A stretch of DNA of 64,000 bases from an uncultured Planctomycetaceae bacterium. GTDB lineage: Bacteria > Planctomycetota > Planctomycetia > Planctomycetales > Planctomycetaceae. The stretch spans positions 62,001 to 126,000 of the forward strand of contig CALSLT010000035.1 in assembly GCA_943787265.1 (NCBI GenBank), written 5' to 3'. The translations under genes and the position numbers were made by a program. Positions 43,566-51,864 of this stretch are shown here, piece by piece (within the stretch, counting starts at the first letter, position 1; every line of letters starts with the position of its first letter). The notes under the pieces were generated by a model. It did not search any database. It was not told the DNA's origin and was given only the letters and a program-made list of their open reading frames with translations.

Positions 43566-44762
43566 TCACCTTGTGCCCTTGTTCCACGCATTTCGCAACA
43601 GTTTCCAGGCATCATCTGCCCGCTTCGCATTCATCGTCGCTTCTGTGATCTCTGTTTGGCTTCTTTGTTGAAGCGTCTTAAGCTTGCCACGAGGAACAAC
43701 AACATCGCCGAGTGAATTGGTGCCTGCTCCGCCGTGGCAATTCATGCACTGTTTCAGGCGAAGCACGGCAGAAGTTTTTGGATCATGCACCAGTTCAAGG
43801 ACATCATGTTTCCCCCCGGTCATGAGGACCTTGAGTCGATGATCAGTTGGACGCACAGCAACCATTAACGCGTCCCCTCGCATGTAATCCCAGGGCCGCG
43901 AGATGAACTCCGCAACACATTGTGTGGCTGTGCCCGCGTCGCGAATATGCTGCTCGACATTTCTGTAGGCACGCAATTGAACGCCCACAGTCATCGGACT
44001 CAGGACAATTTCGCCCTCGTCACTCACCAGAAACGCTTTTTCGATCAGGGCGACCTGTGTGCCAACCGGAAACACGTCATCCTTCTTCCAATCATCGATG
44101 TAATCAATCGTCGCGACGCGTCCATTCGGCAAACGAATGAACTGAAAGAAAACCGAACGCCACCCACTTTCACTCGCATGAAACGTGACCGGAGAACCGC
44201 TGCGGCCAAAGCACATCCAGGCCGATGAGTCTTCGCTCAATTCAGACGGCAGAAACGGGCTGGTTGGTTTATCAAGGTCAAAACGAGTTGGATATTTCTT
44301 TGCTTCAACGGTCGCCCGCAGCGTATGCGGCAACGAGAGGATCTCCGATTTCTTGAGTGCCAGACTTCGAATCAAGTCTGCCAATTGCTGCCGTACTGCA
44401 TTCCGCCGTTTTTCGTGAGGCCGGCGAGTGACGAACCGACTGGGCGTGGTCGCGTCAAAGATCGCCCACACTTGACGTTGCAGCATGGCACGTTGCTCAA
44501 CACTGAATTTCTCGATCTCGCCCAACTTGAAGCCATCCAGCGCGGCCCGCAGTCGTGGATACGTCGCGTCGTCAAACGGGAACGCGGAGAACTTAAAGAT
44601 CATCGGCGTGATCTCGTTTTCGCCAAACGCTACTCCGTTAAGAGCATGACGAACCATCAGAACATCATACAGGTCGTCGAATTCGTCTTTTTCATCGCCA
44701 AATAACGGATGCAGCGGGACCGTAAGAACGAAAAGGCAGGTGAAGATTATTCGCCAAGTCAT
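43566..44762 (-). CDS. Exported CxxCH sensor-domain protein (paralogue B)
   Basis: 398 residues with a signal peptide (WRIIFTCLFVLTVPLHPLFG). It shares the whole domain of the BlaR1 fusion's middle part: DDLYDVLMVRHALNG, AFPFDDATYPRLRAALDGF, RAMLQRQVWAIFDATTP, LRSLALKKSEILSLPHTL-like segments, FFQFIRLPNGRVATIDYI and FPVGTQVALIEKAFLVSDE, then haem motif CMNCH at 339-343 followed by GGAGTNSLGD. EFISRPWDYMRGDALM replaces the commoner EFVMQPRELM. It ends in a helix with KRADDAWKLLRNAW. It lies 10 bases after paralogue A and 49 bases before the split paralogue, all on one strand. It is probably periplasmic, with haem attached covalently. Function unknown. Confidence 0.72.
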   Translation of the reverse strand: MTWRIIFTCLFVLTVPLHPLFGDEKDEFDDLYDVLMVRHALNGVAFGENEITPMIFKFSAFPFDDATYPRLRAALDGFKLGEIEKFSVEQRAMLQRQVWAIFDATTPSRFVTRRPHEKRRNAVRQQLADLIRSLALKKSEILSLPHTLRATVEAKKYPTRFDLDKPTSPFLPSELSEDSSAWMCFGRSGSPVTFHASESGWRSVFFQFIRLPNGRVATIDYIDDWKKDDVFPVGTQVALIEKAFLVSDEGEIVLSPMTVGVQLRAYRNVEQHIRDAGTATQCVAEFISRPWDYMRGDALMVAVRPTDHRLKVLMTGGKHDVLELVHDPKTSAVLRLKQCMNCHGGAGTNSLGDVVVPRGKLKTLQQRSQTEITEATMNAKRADDAWKLLRNAWNKGTR

Positions 44763-44772
44763 GTATGAACTC

Positions 44773-46119
44773 CTACTGGGCGGACCCGATTTTTCGCGTC
44801 ACCTGTTTCTTTGACTCCGCTTGCCAGAGTTTGCTCAAGGCCTTCCATGTTTCGTGGTCTCGCTTGTGTGCCAACGTTACGTTGACGATCTCTTTCACGC
44901 TGCTTTCCTTCACGTCGGATATACTCCCTCCCATAACCCCACGACGCCCTCGGCTCTTGTGGCAGCTCATACAGAGCTTGAGCCGTGGCTTTCGCAGCAT
45001 GTCGTTTTGGTCTTCGCGAAAAAACACATCTGGGACGTCCTCGAATGGTTCAACGGCCTCGCCGTGAATGTCAACGTCACCCGCGGCGAAGCGAATTTCA
45101 CTTGGTCCAAATGCCTTCATGACCGCATCGCCCCGCATGAGTTGGCGCGGCTGCATGACGAATTCGGCAACGGATTGCGTAGGTTCGCGACCACTCTTGG
45201 AGGCACTCCGCTCTACATTAAGGTAGGCGCGCAAACTGATACTGACGATCAGCGGGCTGAGTATCATCTCGGCCTCATCGCTGATCAGGAATGCCTGCTC
45301 AATGAGCGCGAACTGCGTCCCAACAGAAAACTGCTTCGCATCACCCTTCTGCCGCGAGCCCTTTTTCACATAATCGAGTGTCGCAACACGACCGCCAGGA
45401 AGCCGCATGAATGTCAGAAACGCCGATCGAAATCTGAGCTTGTTCTGGTGAAAAGGTGCAGGTGGATCCTCACCGAAGTCGATTCCGACCCACGAGCTTT
45501 CTTTTGAATACAGGTCCGCCGCGAGGAATGGCTTGAACGCATCTTCGCTGTCGTGATGACGGGTAAAGCTGCCCGATTCCACTGTGACGGCTCTGGTATC
45601 AGGCAGCGCCAGGATTTGCGCCTTCGTCAGTGCAAGTCTCTTAATCCGCAATGCGACCTTCGGACGTACAGCGGCGCGGCGATCCGCATGGCTCATCCCC
45701 CAGATGTACTCGCCGGATCTATCTGCAATCCAACGGAATGGAATCGTTGCATCGAAAACGTGCCACAGATGGCGTTGCATCAAAGCCCGTTGGATATCGC
45801 TGTACGCCTCAATCTTCTCTTGAGAAAGAGCTGCAAACTCATCCAGCGCCGCGTTGAGCTTCCTGTACGTCCTATCGTCAAACGGAAATTCAGACTCTTT
45901 GAAGATTGATGGAGAACTCTCATTCGATCCATACGCTTTGCCGTCCGGCCCATACCGCGTCATAATCACGTCGTAAAGTGTGTCGTATGGGTCAGCCGTA
46001 TCGTCGGCTCCGTGGGTACGAGCGGTCAGTTGCCCGGACAGAAAGACCAGCATTCCGACGCAAGCAGAATGTAAAAGCCACGATGCCGACTTCTGTGTTG
46101 ATTGGTGTGACGTCATCAT
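44773..46119 (-). CDS. Exported CxxCH sensor-domain protein (paralogue A)
   Basis: 448 residues; ATG 46119 or 46116. The signal peptide is WLLHSACVGMLVFLSGQLTA. Family landmarks are DPYDTLYDVIMTRYGPDG, SEFPFDDRTYRKLNAALDEF, RALMQRHLWHVFDATIP, LALTKAQILALPDTRAV, FLAADLYSKESSWVGID, FLTFMRLPGGRVATLDYV, FSVGTQFALIEQAFLISDE and EFVMQPRQLMRGDAVM. The haem motif CMSCH is at 383-387 and is followed by the basic KSRGRRGV. Compared with B it has an insert before the haem motif (VDIHGEAVEPFEDVPDVFF). It is the third gene of the operon, 93 bases after the BlaR1 fusion. Confidence 0.72.
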   Translation of the reverse strand: MMTSHQSTQKSASWLLHSACVGMLVFLSGQLTARTHGADDTADPYDTLYDVIMTRYGPDGKAYGSNESSPSIFKESEFPFDDRTYRKLNAALDEFAALSQEKIEAYSDIQRALMQRHLWHVFDATIPFRWIADRSGEYIWGMSHADRRAAVRPKVALRIKRLALTKAQILALPDTRAVTVESGSFTRHHDSEDAFKPFLAADLYSKESSWVGIDFGEDPPAPFHQNKLRFRSAFLTFMRLPGGRVATLDYVKKGSRQKGDAKQFSVGTQFALIEQAFLISDEAEMILSPLIVSISLRAYLNVERSASKSGREPTQSVAEFVMQPRQLMRGDAVMKAFGPSEIRFAAGDVDIHGEAVEPFEDVPDVFFREDQNDMLRKPRLKLCMSCHKSRGRRGVMGGSISDVKESSVKEIVNVTLAHKRDHETWKALSKLWQAESKKQVTRKIGSAQ

Positions 46120-46212
46120 GTGTCCTGACTTTCCTACGCTGATTCACGGCGAGTCACACGACAGGATCTTCAGTGACACGATTGCAGGCTCTGACGGACG
46201 TTGGTCGATCGG

Positions 46213-49200
46213 TTAATGCTGCTCCTGCGTAAATCGCCATAGCATACGTTGTGGTTCCGTCAGGACGTCCGCGACGACGTCCCCTTTCATTTTCCACCGA
46301 ATTCGCATCGCGGCGGATTCAATGGAGTAATTCAGCTCGCCGGGGTTGATTCCTTCTTCAAGTTGTTTGCGAACGAGTGGTAATTGCGAATCCGGCAGGT
46401 GTAGATCGAATTGCAACTCCCTCAGAATCAGGGTGATGATCGTGGACTTGATCCTGCTTTTTGAGCGCTCCGGGAATTGATCGAGTTGCTCTTTCGTCAG
46501 TATGTCGGCGAGGTCTTCCGCTTTCAGTCGCTGAAGATACCCCGCGACGGTGCGTTCGATGTCACCGCGAATAAATGAGGAAGGTTTTGACGGGTCGGGG
46601 TTGACTCGTTCTTCGACACGTTTGCGGACGGCTGGTAGCTGCGACTGTTGCAGATCGAGATCAAACTGCAATGCCGTCAAAAGCATGTCGACGACAGTGG
46701 ATTTTGATCTGCTCTGTAAATGTTGTTTGTATTGAGTCAACTGCTCCTGGGTCAGAACAGCGGCCAGTGCCCCGCTCCAGATTTCTTCATTTTGTACGTC
46801 GGTGTCCTGAGGACCGACTCGATTGACAAAGCTGCCCTGAAATCCAATCGAGATCGCAACGTTTGCAGCCCGACGTTCTACTTCAACATTAAGAGTAGTA
46901 TCGACCCACCAACCTGTGTCGGCATCGATGTAGGAGCCATTCTGTTCCTTGGTTTTCTTAACCGAGTCGCGAGTATTCGGCTTGGGCGCGAATCGAACAA
47001 ATCTGTCGTTAATCGTGAACGCTGACTTATCAATATCCTTCTTGTTTAGTATGTAGCTCGAGCTCTTGCTGACAGTGGTCTTCAGGCTGGTGCGAGTTTT
47101 CTCAACAGCACTCTCCGCTGCATCTCCTGCGGCAACACGCAGTTTGTTGGATTCGGCTTCTTCGAGCTGGAACATTTCGGAAAGTTTCGCAGTCTCTGCC
47201 AGCAGGATTGCCGTGTGGAGCTTCTTCAACTCGTCGGCGGCTTCGGATTCGATGCGACTTACCAGTGACTCTCGCAGTTCCGGAGTGTCAGGAAATTTTT
47301 CCAGCTTCTTCTCAGGCTTCTTTTTCGGCTCGACCTTTGCAGTCATCTTTGCATCGTCATCTTTGGGCAGTGATTTGCCCTGCCACAACGCTCGCAGCGT
47401 CTTCCAGTCATCGCTATCGCGTTTCTGTGCAGACGTTGCTTTACTGATCTCCTCTACACTGCTTTCGTAGAAGGAATTCGTAACGGCAAAGCTTCTGGTC
47501 CTTACACCGCGACCACCCGCGCTGCCGTGGCAGCTCATACATTGGTTGAGACGTGAGGCGTTCGGCATTCGGCCCCCGTTTTCCCCAGCTTCGAATGGGT
47601 CACGAGGATTGAAACCGACGGAATCGGGCGCACCGCCGTCGTAGCGGAAGTCATCTGCCCCAATTGCTTTCATGATCGCGTTGCCTTTCATGAGTTCACG
47701 CGGCTGCATGACGAATTCGGCGACGCATTGTGTGACCTGCGGCGAGTCTTCTGAGGAACTGAATCTTCGCCCGACATTCAGGTAGGCCCGTAACTGAATG
47801 CTGGCGACCATTGGGCTGAGAACCAGTTCCCCCTCTTTGCTGATCAGAAACGGCTGTTCGAGGAGAGCGAACTGTGTCCCTACGGGAAACTGATGGGGGC
47901 GCTTATCAATCCGTTCGAGATATTTGAGAGTCTCAGCACGACCTCCGGGAAGACGAACAAACTGCAGGAACATCGAACGGCTATACGATTTGCTCGTGTG
48001 TTGTGACGCCGGGATCGGAGTCTTGTCCTCCCCGAGGCAAATCCACGAACTTTCTTTGGCATAAAGGTCGGCCGGAAGGAACGGCTTGAACCGGTCAGCA
48101 GGATCATGTGCCTGCGCGAAACCGCCCCCCTTCAAGGTCGCCGCCATAGGATTGGGAAGCGCGAGAATCTCGGCTTCCGTAAGCGCGAGCTTCCGAAGCA
48201 GTGATACGATCGGCCGCTGGACGGCTGCACGACGATCCAGATGAGTCTTCGGGAACGACTTGCGACCGGACCACCACCAGTCGGGCCCCCAGTCCCAATT
48301 AAATGTCGTATCAAAGACTTTCCACAGATGGCGTTGCAGCAAAGCACGTTTCACATCGCTGTACTCATCGATTTCGTTCTGCGGAAGAGCTGCAAACGCA
48401 TTCAAGGCCGCATCGAACTTGTCGAACGTCTTGTCGTCAAACGGGAATTCCGACCAACTAAAGATTGATGGCGAGGTCTCGTCCCGTCCGTACGCTTTCC
48501 CGTCCTTGCCGTACCGCGTCATGATCACGTCATAAAGTGTGTGGTAGGGATCCGCCTGATCTTTGCTTTCGACCGCGACCGGCTTTGCTGCAGGCGTGAC
48601 ATCCTTCTTCTTTTCCAGCTTCGTCGGCTGCGTCGCTTCTTCGTCGGTCGGCTGTTGTGACTCCGCGGCCACGGCATCGTTCGTCGGGGTGATGCGCGAA
48701 CCAGCCAGCAACACGGCGATCGAAATGAACGCGACAGTCAGCGTGCAAAGTGTTCGCCGCGACAATTGAGTTCGCGTCGTCCTGCGTGGATCGAGCAGCG
48801 CGACCACGCGTTGCTCCAGCTTCCGCGGACACTTCCATAACCCAATGGCCAGGGGAATCGCCTGGGGAGTCGCTGCCCGCTCGGTCAGTTCCAGAAGCAT
48901 CCGGCTGTATTGAGACGCTTCCGTGTGGCTTATCACGTAGTTGTCGCAAACGTCCTCACGCGCTTCATCGATCTTCGCATTCAAACGCCAGACCAGAGGA
49001 AACGGCCAGAAGATTGCACCCGCGAGTCTCTGCAGTAGGACGACGACGTGGTCACGCCGATGGATGTGAGCCGTTTCATGAATGAGAACATCCCGGAGCT
49101 GGGACGCGTTTAACGTCTGAGTCATTTCCCTGGGCAGAACGATCGCAGGCTCGGATATTCCCAGCGAAAACGGGCCAACTAATTGGCCGGAGACGAGAAG

Positions 49201-49938
49201 GGGCGGCAGTCGTTTCGCAGCAACCGCGCGGACAACGTCTTCGCTAACCTTCCGAAGTTGAGGCAGGTCCTGTTCGTCGAGTGGGACGGCGTTCGCCCGG
49301 AGACGGTTAAGATATCGCCACGCCAGTAACAGCCGCGCCGAAATCACGGCCATCCCGATAAACCAGATCAGTCCGGCGATATTCGCCACGTTCATCCAGG
49401 CGGGACCGTGTGTGATCTCGGTGCCAGAAAGTACATTCGGCGTTTTGTCCGGAAGTGCTATTACGGATTCGGCTACGGATACACCTGTGACTTCCTCCGG
49501 CACAGGCGGCTCGAACGTAGAGCCCGATTCGGCCACGTCCGGCGACCTCTCTGTTTGTCCGCCCGTGTCGCTCGGCGGAAGTGACGCCAGAGTAATCGGT
49601 GCCTCTGAAGGTGAAGCGACGCTATCAGGTGATAGAACAACGGCCGATTCACGAGCTATGGCCGGAGCTGGCACTTCTGGAAGTGAAGCCGGGGTTGTCG
49701 GCCAGGCGATAGAAATCAGCGGGACTCCAATCCGATCAGCAAGGTGGGTCGCCACCGGGCAGAACAACACACACATCAATCCCCCCAGGAGGACCGAGTG
49801 TCGCAGGGCTGGCTGATACCGCAGCCAGCGGCCCAGCAGCAAAGCAAGTACGATGATCAGTGTCGCCTGAAGCAACACACTTGCGGCAAAGACCATCATC
49901 TCGCTGCCAGCAAAGAGGTGTGAGACGTAGTTCATCAT
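46213..49938 (-). CDS. BlaR1-like M56 peptidase fused to CxxCH sensor and repeat tail
   Basis: 1241 residues. Residues 1-415 form an M56 antirepressor peptidase: membrane helices near 15-36, 44-64, 183-205 and 396-413, the zinc motif HETAH at 287-291 (HETAHIHRRDHVV) and the downstream acidic AREDVCDNYV at 326-335. A low-complexity Pro/Ser region spans about 80-180. After the last helix, residues 462-855 are a full copy of the CxxCH domain found alone in the next genes (DPYHTLYDVIMTRYG, SEFPFDDKTFDKF, RALLQRHLWKVFD, FPVGTQFALLEQPFL, EFVMQPRELM; CMSCH at 800-804). Residues 885-1241 are helical with two similar units (LTQEQLTQYKQHLQSRSKS and LTKEQLDQFPERSKSRIKS). In BlaR1 the extracytoplasmic part is a penicillin-binding sensor; here the haem-like domain takes that place. 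The start overlaps the blaI stop by four bases. Confidence 0.85.
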   Translation of the reverse strand: MMNYVSHLFAGSEMMVFAASVLLQATLIIVLALLLGRWLRYQPALRHSVLLGGLMCVLFCPVATHLADRIGVPLISIAWPTTPASLPEVPAPAIARESAVVLSPDSVASPSEAPITLASLPPSDTGGQTERSPDVAESGSTFEPPVPEEVTGVSVAESVIALPDKTPNVLSGTEITHGPAWMNVANIAGLIWFIGMAVISARLLLAWRYLNRLRANAVPLDEQDLPQLRKVSEDVVRAVAAKRLPPLLVSGQLVGPFSLGISEPAIVLPREMTQTLNASQLRDVLIHETAHIHRRDHVVVLLQRLAGAIFWPFPLVWRLNAKIDEAREDVCDNYVISHTEASQYSRMLLELTERAATPQAIPLAIGLWKCPRKLEQRVVALLDPRRTTRTQLSRRTLCTLTVAFISIAVLLAGSRITPTNDAVAAESQQPTDEEATQPTKLEKKKDVTPAAKPVAVESKDQADPYHTLYDVIMTRYGKDGKAYGRDETSPSIFSWSEFPFDDKTFDKFDAALNAFAALPQNEIDEYSDVKRALLQRHLWKVFDTTFNWDWGPDWWWSGRKSFPKTHLDRRAAVQRPIVSLLRKLALTEAEILALPNPMAATLKGGGFAQAHDPADRFKPFLPADLYAKESSWICLGEDKTPIPASQHTSKSYSRSMFLQFVRLPGGRAETLKYLERIDKRPHQFPVGTQFALLEQPFLISKEGELVLSPMVASIQLRAYLNVGRRFSSSEDSPQVTQCVAEFVMQPRELMKGNAIMKAIGADDFRYDGGAPDSVGFNPRDPFEAGENGGRMPNASRLNQCMSCHGSAGGRGVRTRSFAVTNSFYESSVEEISKATSAQKRDSDDWKTLRALWQGKSLPKDDDAKMTAKVEPKKKPEKKLEKFPDTPELRESLVSRIESEAADELKKLHTAILLAETAKLSEMFQLEEAESNKLRVAAGDAAESAVEKTRTSLKTTVSKSSSYILNKKDIDKSAFTINDRFVRFAPKPNTRDSVKKTKEQNGSYIDADTGWWVDTTLNVEVERRAANVAISIGFQGSFVNRVGPQDTDVQNEEIWSGALAAVLTQEQLTQYKQHLQSRSKSTVVDMLLTALQFDLDLQQSQLPAVRKRVEERVNPDPSKPSSFIRGDIERTVAGYLQRLKAEDLADILTKEQLDQFPERSKSRIKSTIITLILRELQFDLHLPDSQLPLVRKQLEEGINPGELNYSIESAAMRIRWKMKGDVVADVLTEPQRMLWRFTQEQH

Positions 49939-50345
49939 CGGTTCCCCTTCTTGTTCTTTTTTGTGCGTTGTTCGGCTTCATCAATCATGTCACGAATTCG
50001 GTCGGCGGCATCGGTCGACAGACTGACGTCTTCCAGCAAGGCCGTAACCAGAGCCTCTGCTGATCCACGACCAGCAGCCGTCATGAGATCATCCAGACGC
50101 TGCCGCAGAGTTGTTGTCCGAGGTTGGATGGCCTTGTAGACAAACGTGCGACCGATCGAGCGGTGTTCGATCCACCCCTTCTGCTCGATCCGCACAATCA
50201 TTGTCTGCACAGTATTTCGAGCGACATCCCGACGTTCCTGTAGAACCTCTCGGACCTCGCTGACAGAGACTTCCTCGCGATCCCAGATGATCTCCATAAT
50301 TTCCTGCTGGGCCTCGGAAAGTGCCTGTGGAGCGTTCTTCGCCAT
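49935..50345 (-). CDS. blaI: BlaI/MecI/CopY-family repressor
   Basis: 136 residues from ATG 50345, preferred over a TTG at 50366 because CAGGTGA sits just upstream. BlaI proteins are dimeric winged-helix repressors cut by their M56 partner when the sensor is triggered. The sequence shows ALSEAQQEIMEIIWDREEVS, VSEVREVLQERRDVARNTVQ (recognition helix), MIVRIEQKGWIEHRSIGRTF and the dimerising C-terminal helix LTTLRQRL-like region with ALVTALLEDVSLS. Nested palindromes 37-62 bases upstream are the likely operator. It is the first gene of a five-gene operon and overlaps the BlaR1-fusion gene. Confidence 0.93.
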   Translation of the reverse strand: MAKNAPQALSEAQQEIMEIIWDREEVSVSEVREVLQERRDVARNTVQTMIVRIEQKGWIEHRSIGRTFVYKAIQPRTTTLRQRLDDLMTAAGRGSAEALVTALLEDVSLSTDAADRIRDMIDEAEQRTKKNKKGNR

Positions 50346-50381
50346 TTCAATCACCTGACAGTCCAAACTAACTACTAGAGA

Positions 50382-50407
50382 TAGGCATCATGCCTACTAT
50401 CAGTAGG
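50382..50407. promoter_or_regulatory. Candidate BlaI operator (two overlapping palindromes)
   Basis: TAGGCAT-C-ATGCCTA (50382-50396) and CCTACT-ATC-AGTAGG (50393-50407) are both perfect dyads and share four bases. A further half-site-like ACTACTAG lies at 50371-50378. BlaI/MecI operators typically contain paired TAC/GTA-type half-sites, which the second dyad resembles. The location, upstream of the blaI start and away from hflK, fits autorepression of the operon. Confidence 0.7.
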
Positions 50408-50757
50408 CGTGTCAACCAAAAGATATCAGAAAGACGAAAATTGATATCAACACGCCGCATCATGCACGCACGGCGGAGTACTCCGCATGGCTTAGTCATG
50501 ACCGCTGCAACTCAGCTTTTTCCCTGTCACCAGTTGCCCACAACTGACGAATAAGCCTCACGACACATGCGAAGAGCAAAGCTCAAGTCCGTGAGCCGCA
50601 GGCACGTTAACCACAGTTGCGCAACTTGGGGTCTGTTGGACTACACTCAGTCGAGCGGGACGAAAAAGCATGGCGTCGAAGCGAATTCCCTTCGGCTGCT
50701 GGGTGTGCTTGTCGAATCCCAAATCCAGATAACGACACATTCAAGGCGTGGTGACTA
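50408..50757. other. Upstream region of hflK, no gene seen
   Basis: 350 bases between the blaI operator and hflK. It presumably holds the hflK promoter. A small TTGCGCAA palindrome occurs at about 50617-50624 and a GTGAGCCGCAGG stretch at about 50590 recalls the repeat units at 15049-15132; neither is strong enough to name. Short open frames here are not protein-like. Confidence 0.5.
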
Positions 50758-51864
50758 ATGCCCTCACATGATGATTATCGCGGCCAGCGAGGCCGTGGTT
50801 TTGACCCCGACGACATACCGTGGGACCAGGTTATTAAGAAGATTAACCTGATCCTGATCGGCCTGGCTGTTGTGACCGTCGTGCTTGTAGGCAAGTCGGC
50901 GTTTTATCGCGTCGAGGCGAGTGACGAAGGTGTGGTGCTCAGGTTCGGCCGAAAGGTAGCAACGGTTCCTCCAGGACTGCATGCAAAGCTCCCCTGGCCA
51001 ATCGACAAAGTTTACCAGGTGCCGGTGCATCGAATTCAGTCTTTGGAATTCGGCTTTGAAACCTCTCAGGCCGGGCGAAAGACGGTCTTCGCGGCTGAAA
51101 ATTCGGATGACCTCGCTGTCGCCGAAATGCTGACCGGAGACCTGAATCTGGGGCACGTCGAGTGGGTCGTGCAGTACCGCGTCAAAGACCCAATGGACTT
51201 TCTGTTCAAAGTTGGCGGCACGGAGAACGCATACCAAACCAACTTACCTAGCGGAGTCACTTCAGACGTCAACGCCGCTGTACCCGACACCATCAGTGAC
51301 GTTTCCGAATCTGTGATGCGTAAGTTGGTCGGAGATTCCAGCATTGATTATGTGTTGACGATCGGTCGCGAACAACTTGCTGCTGAGGCCGAGCAAATGA
51401 TTCAGGAAGAACTCGATAGCTTCGAAGCAGGCGTTGAGATTGTGACTGTTAAACTGCAGACGACATCTCCACCGACCGCATCCGTGCAGGACGCGTTTCA
51501 GGAAGTCAATCGCGCCCGGCAGAAGAAAGAGCAGGTCGTCAACGAAGCCCAGGGCGAGAGAAACAGCAAAATTCCTGCGGCACGCGGAGCAAAAGACAAG
51601 GCGATCGCCGAGGCCGAGGGTTATCAGAATCGAGTCGTTCTCGAAACAACCGGAAAGATCAGCGCGTTTCTCGCACAGCTCGCTGAATACGACAAGGCTC
51701 CCGAAGTGACTCGGAAAAGGCTCTATCTGGAAGCAATGGAAGAAATTCTTGCACAGGCAGGCGACAAGACAATCATCGACGATTCAGTCCGCAGTGTGCT
51801 GCCGATTCTGAATCTCGATCAGGGAAGTTCGCTGCCAACTGCCAGGACCGGAGGTGCACGATGA
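50758..51864 (+). CDS. hflK: HflK, SPFH-domain membrane protein
   Basis: 368 residues. HflK with HflC forms a large membrane-bound cage around the FtsH protease and limits its access to membrane proteins. After a cytosolic Gly/Asp-rich N-terminus there is one membrane helix (INLILIGLAVVTVVLVG), then the SPFH/band-7 domain: YRVEASDEGVVLRFGRKVAT, GLHAKLPWPIDKVYQVPVHR, DLAVAEMLTGDLNLGHVEWV and VQYRVKDPMDFLFKV. A long helical stretch follows (EVNRARQKKEQVVNEAQGER). The length is near the usual 380-420. The stop overlaps the hflC start (ATGA), so translation is coupled. It is divergent from the blaI operon. Confidence 0.93.
   Translation: MPSHDDYRGQRGRGFDPDDIPWDQVIKKINLILIGLAVVTVVLVGKSAFYRVEASDEGVVLRFGRKVATVPPGLHAKLPWPIDKVYQVPVHRIQSLEFGFETSQAGRKTVFAAENSDDLAVAEMLTGDLNLGHVEWVVQYRVKDPMDFLFKVGGTENAYQTNLPSGVTSDVNAAVPDTISDVSESVMRKLVGDSSIDYVLTIGREQLAAEAEQMIQEELDSFEAGVEIVTVKLQTTSPPTASVQDAFQEVNRARQKKEQVVNEAQGERNSKIPAARGAKDKAIAEAEGYQNRVVLETTGKISAFLAQLAEYDKAPEVTRKRLYLEAMEEILAQAGDKTIIDDSVRSVLPILNLDQGSSLPTARTGGAR

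Noticed and set aside
44821..45507. Plus-strand open frame of 228 codons in the BlaI operon
   Set aside because: Antisense to paralogue A, which is supported by similarity to three other copies.
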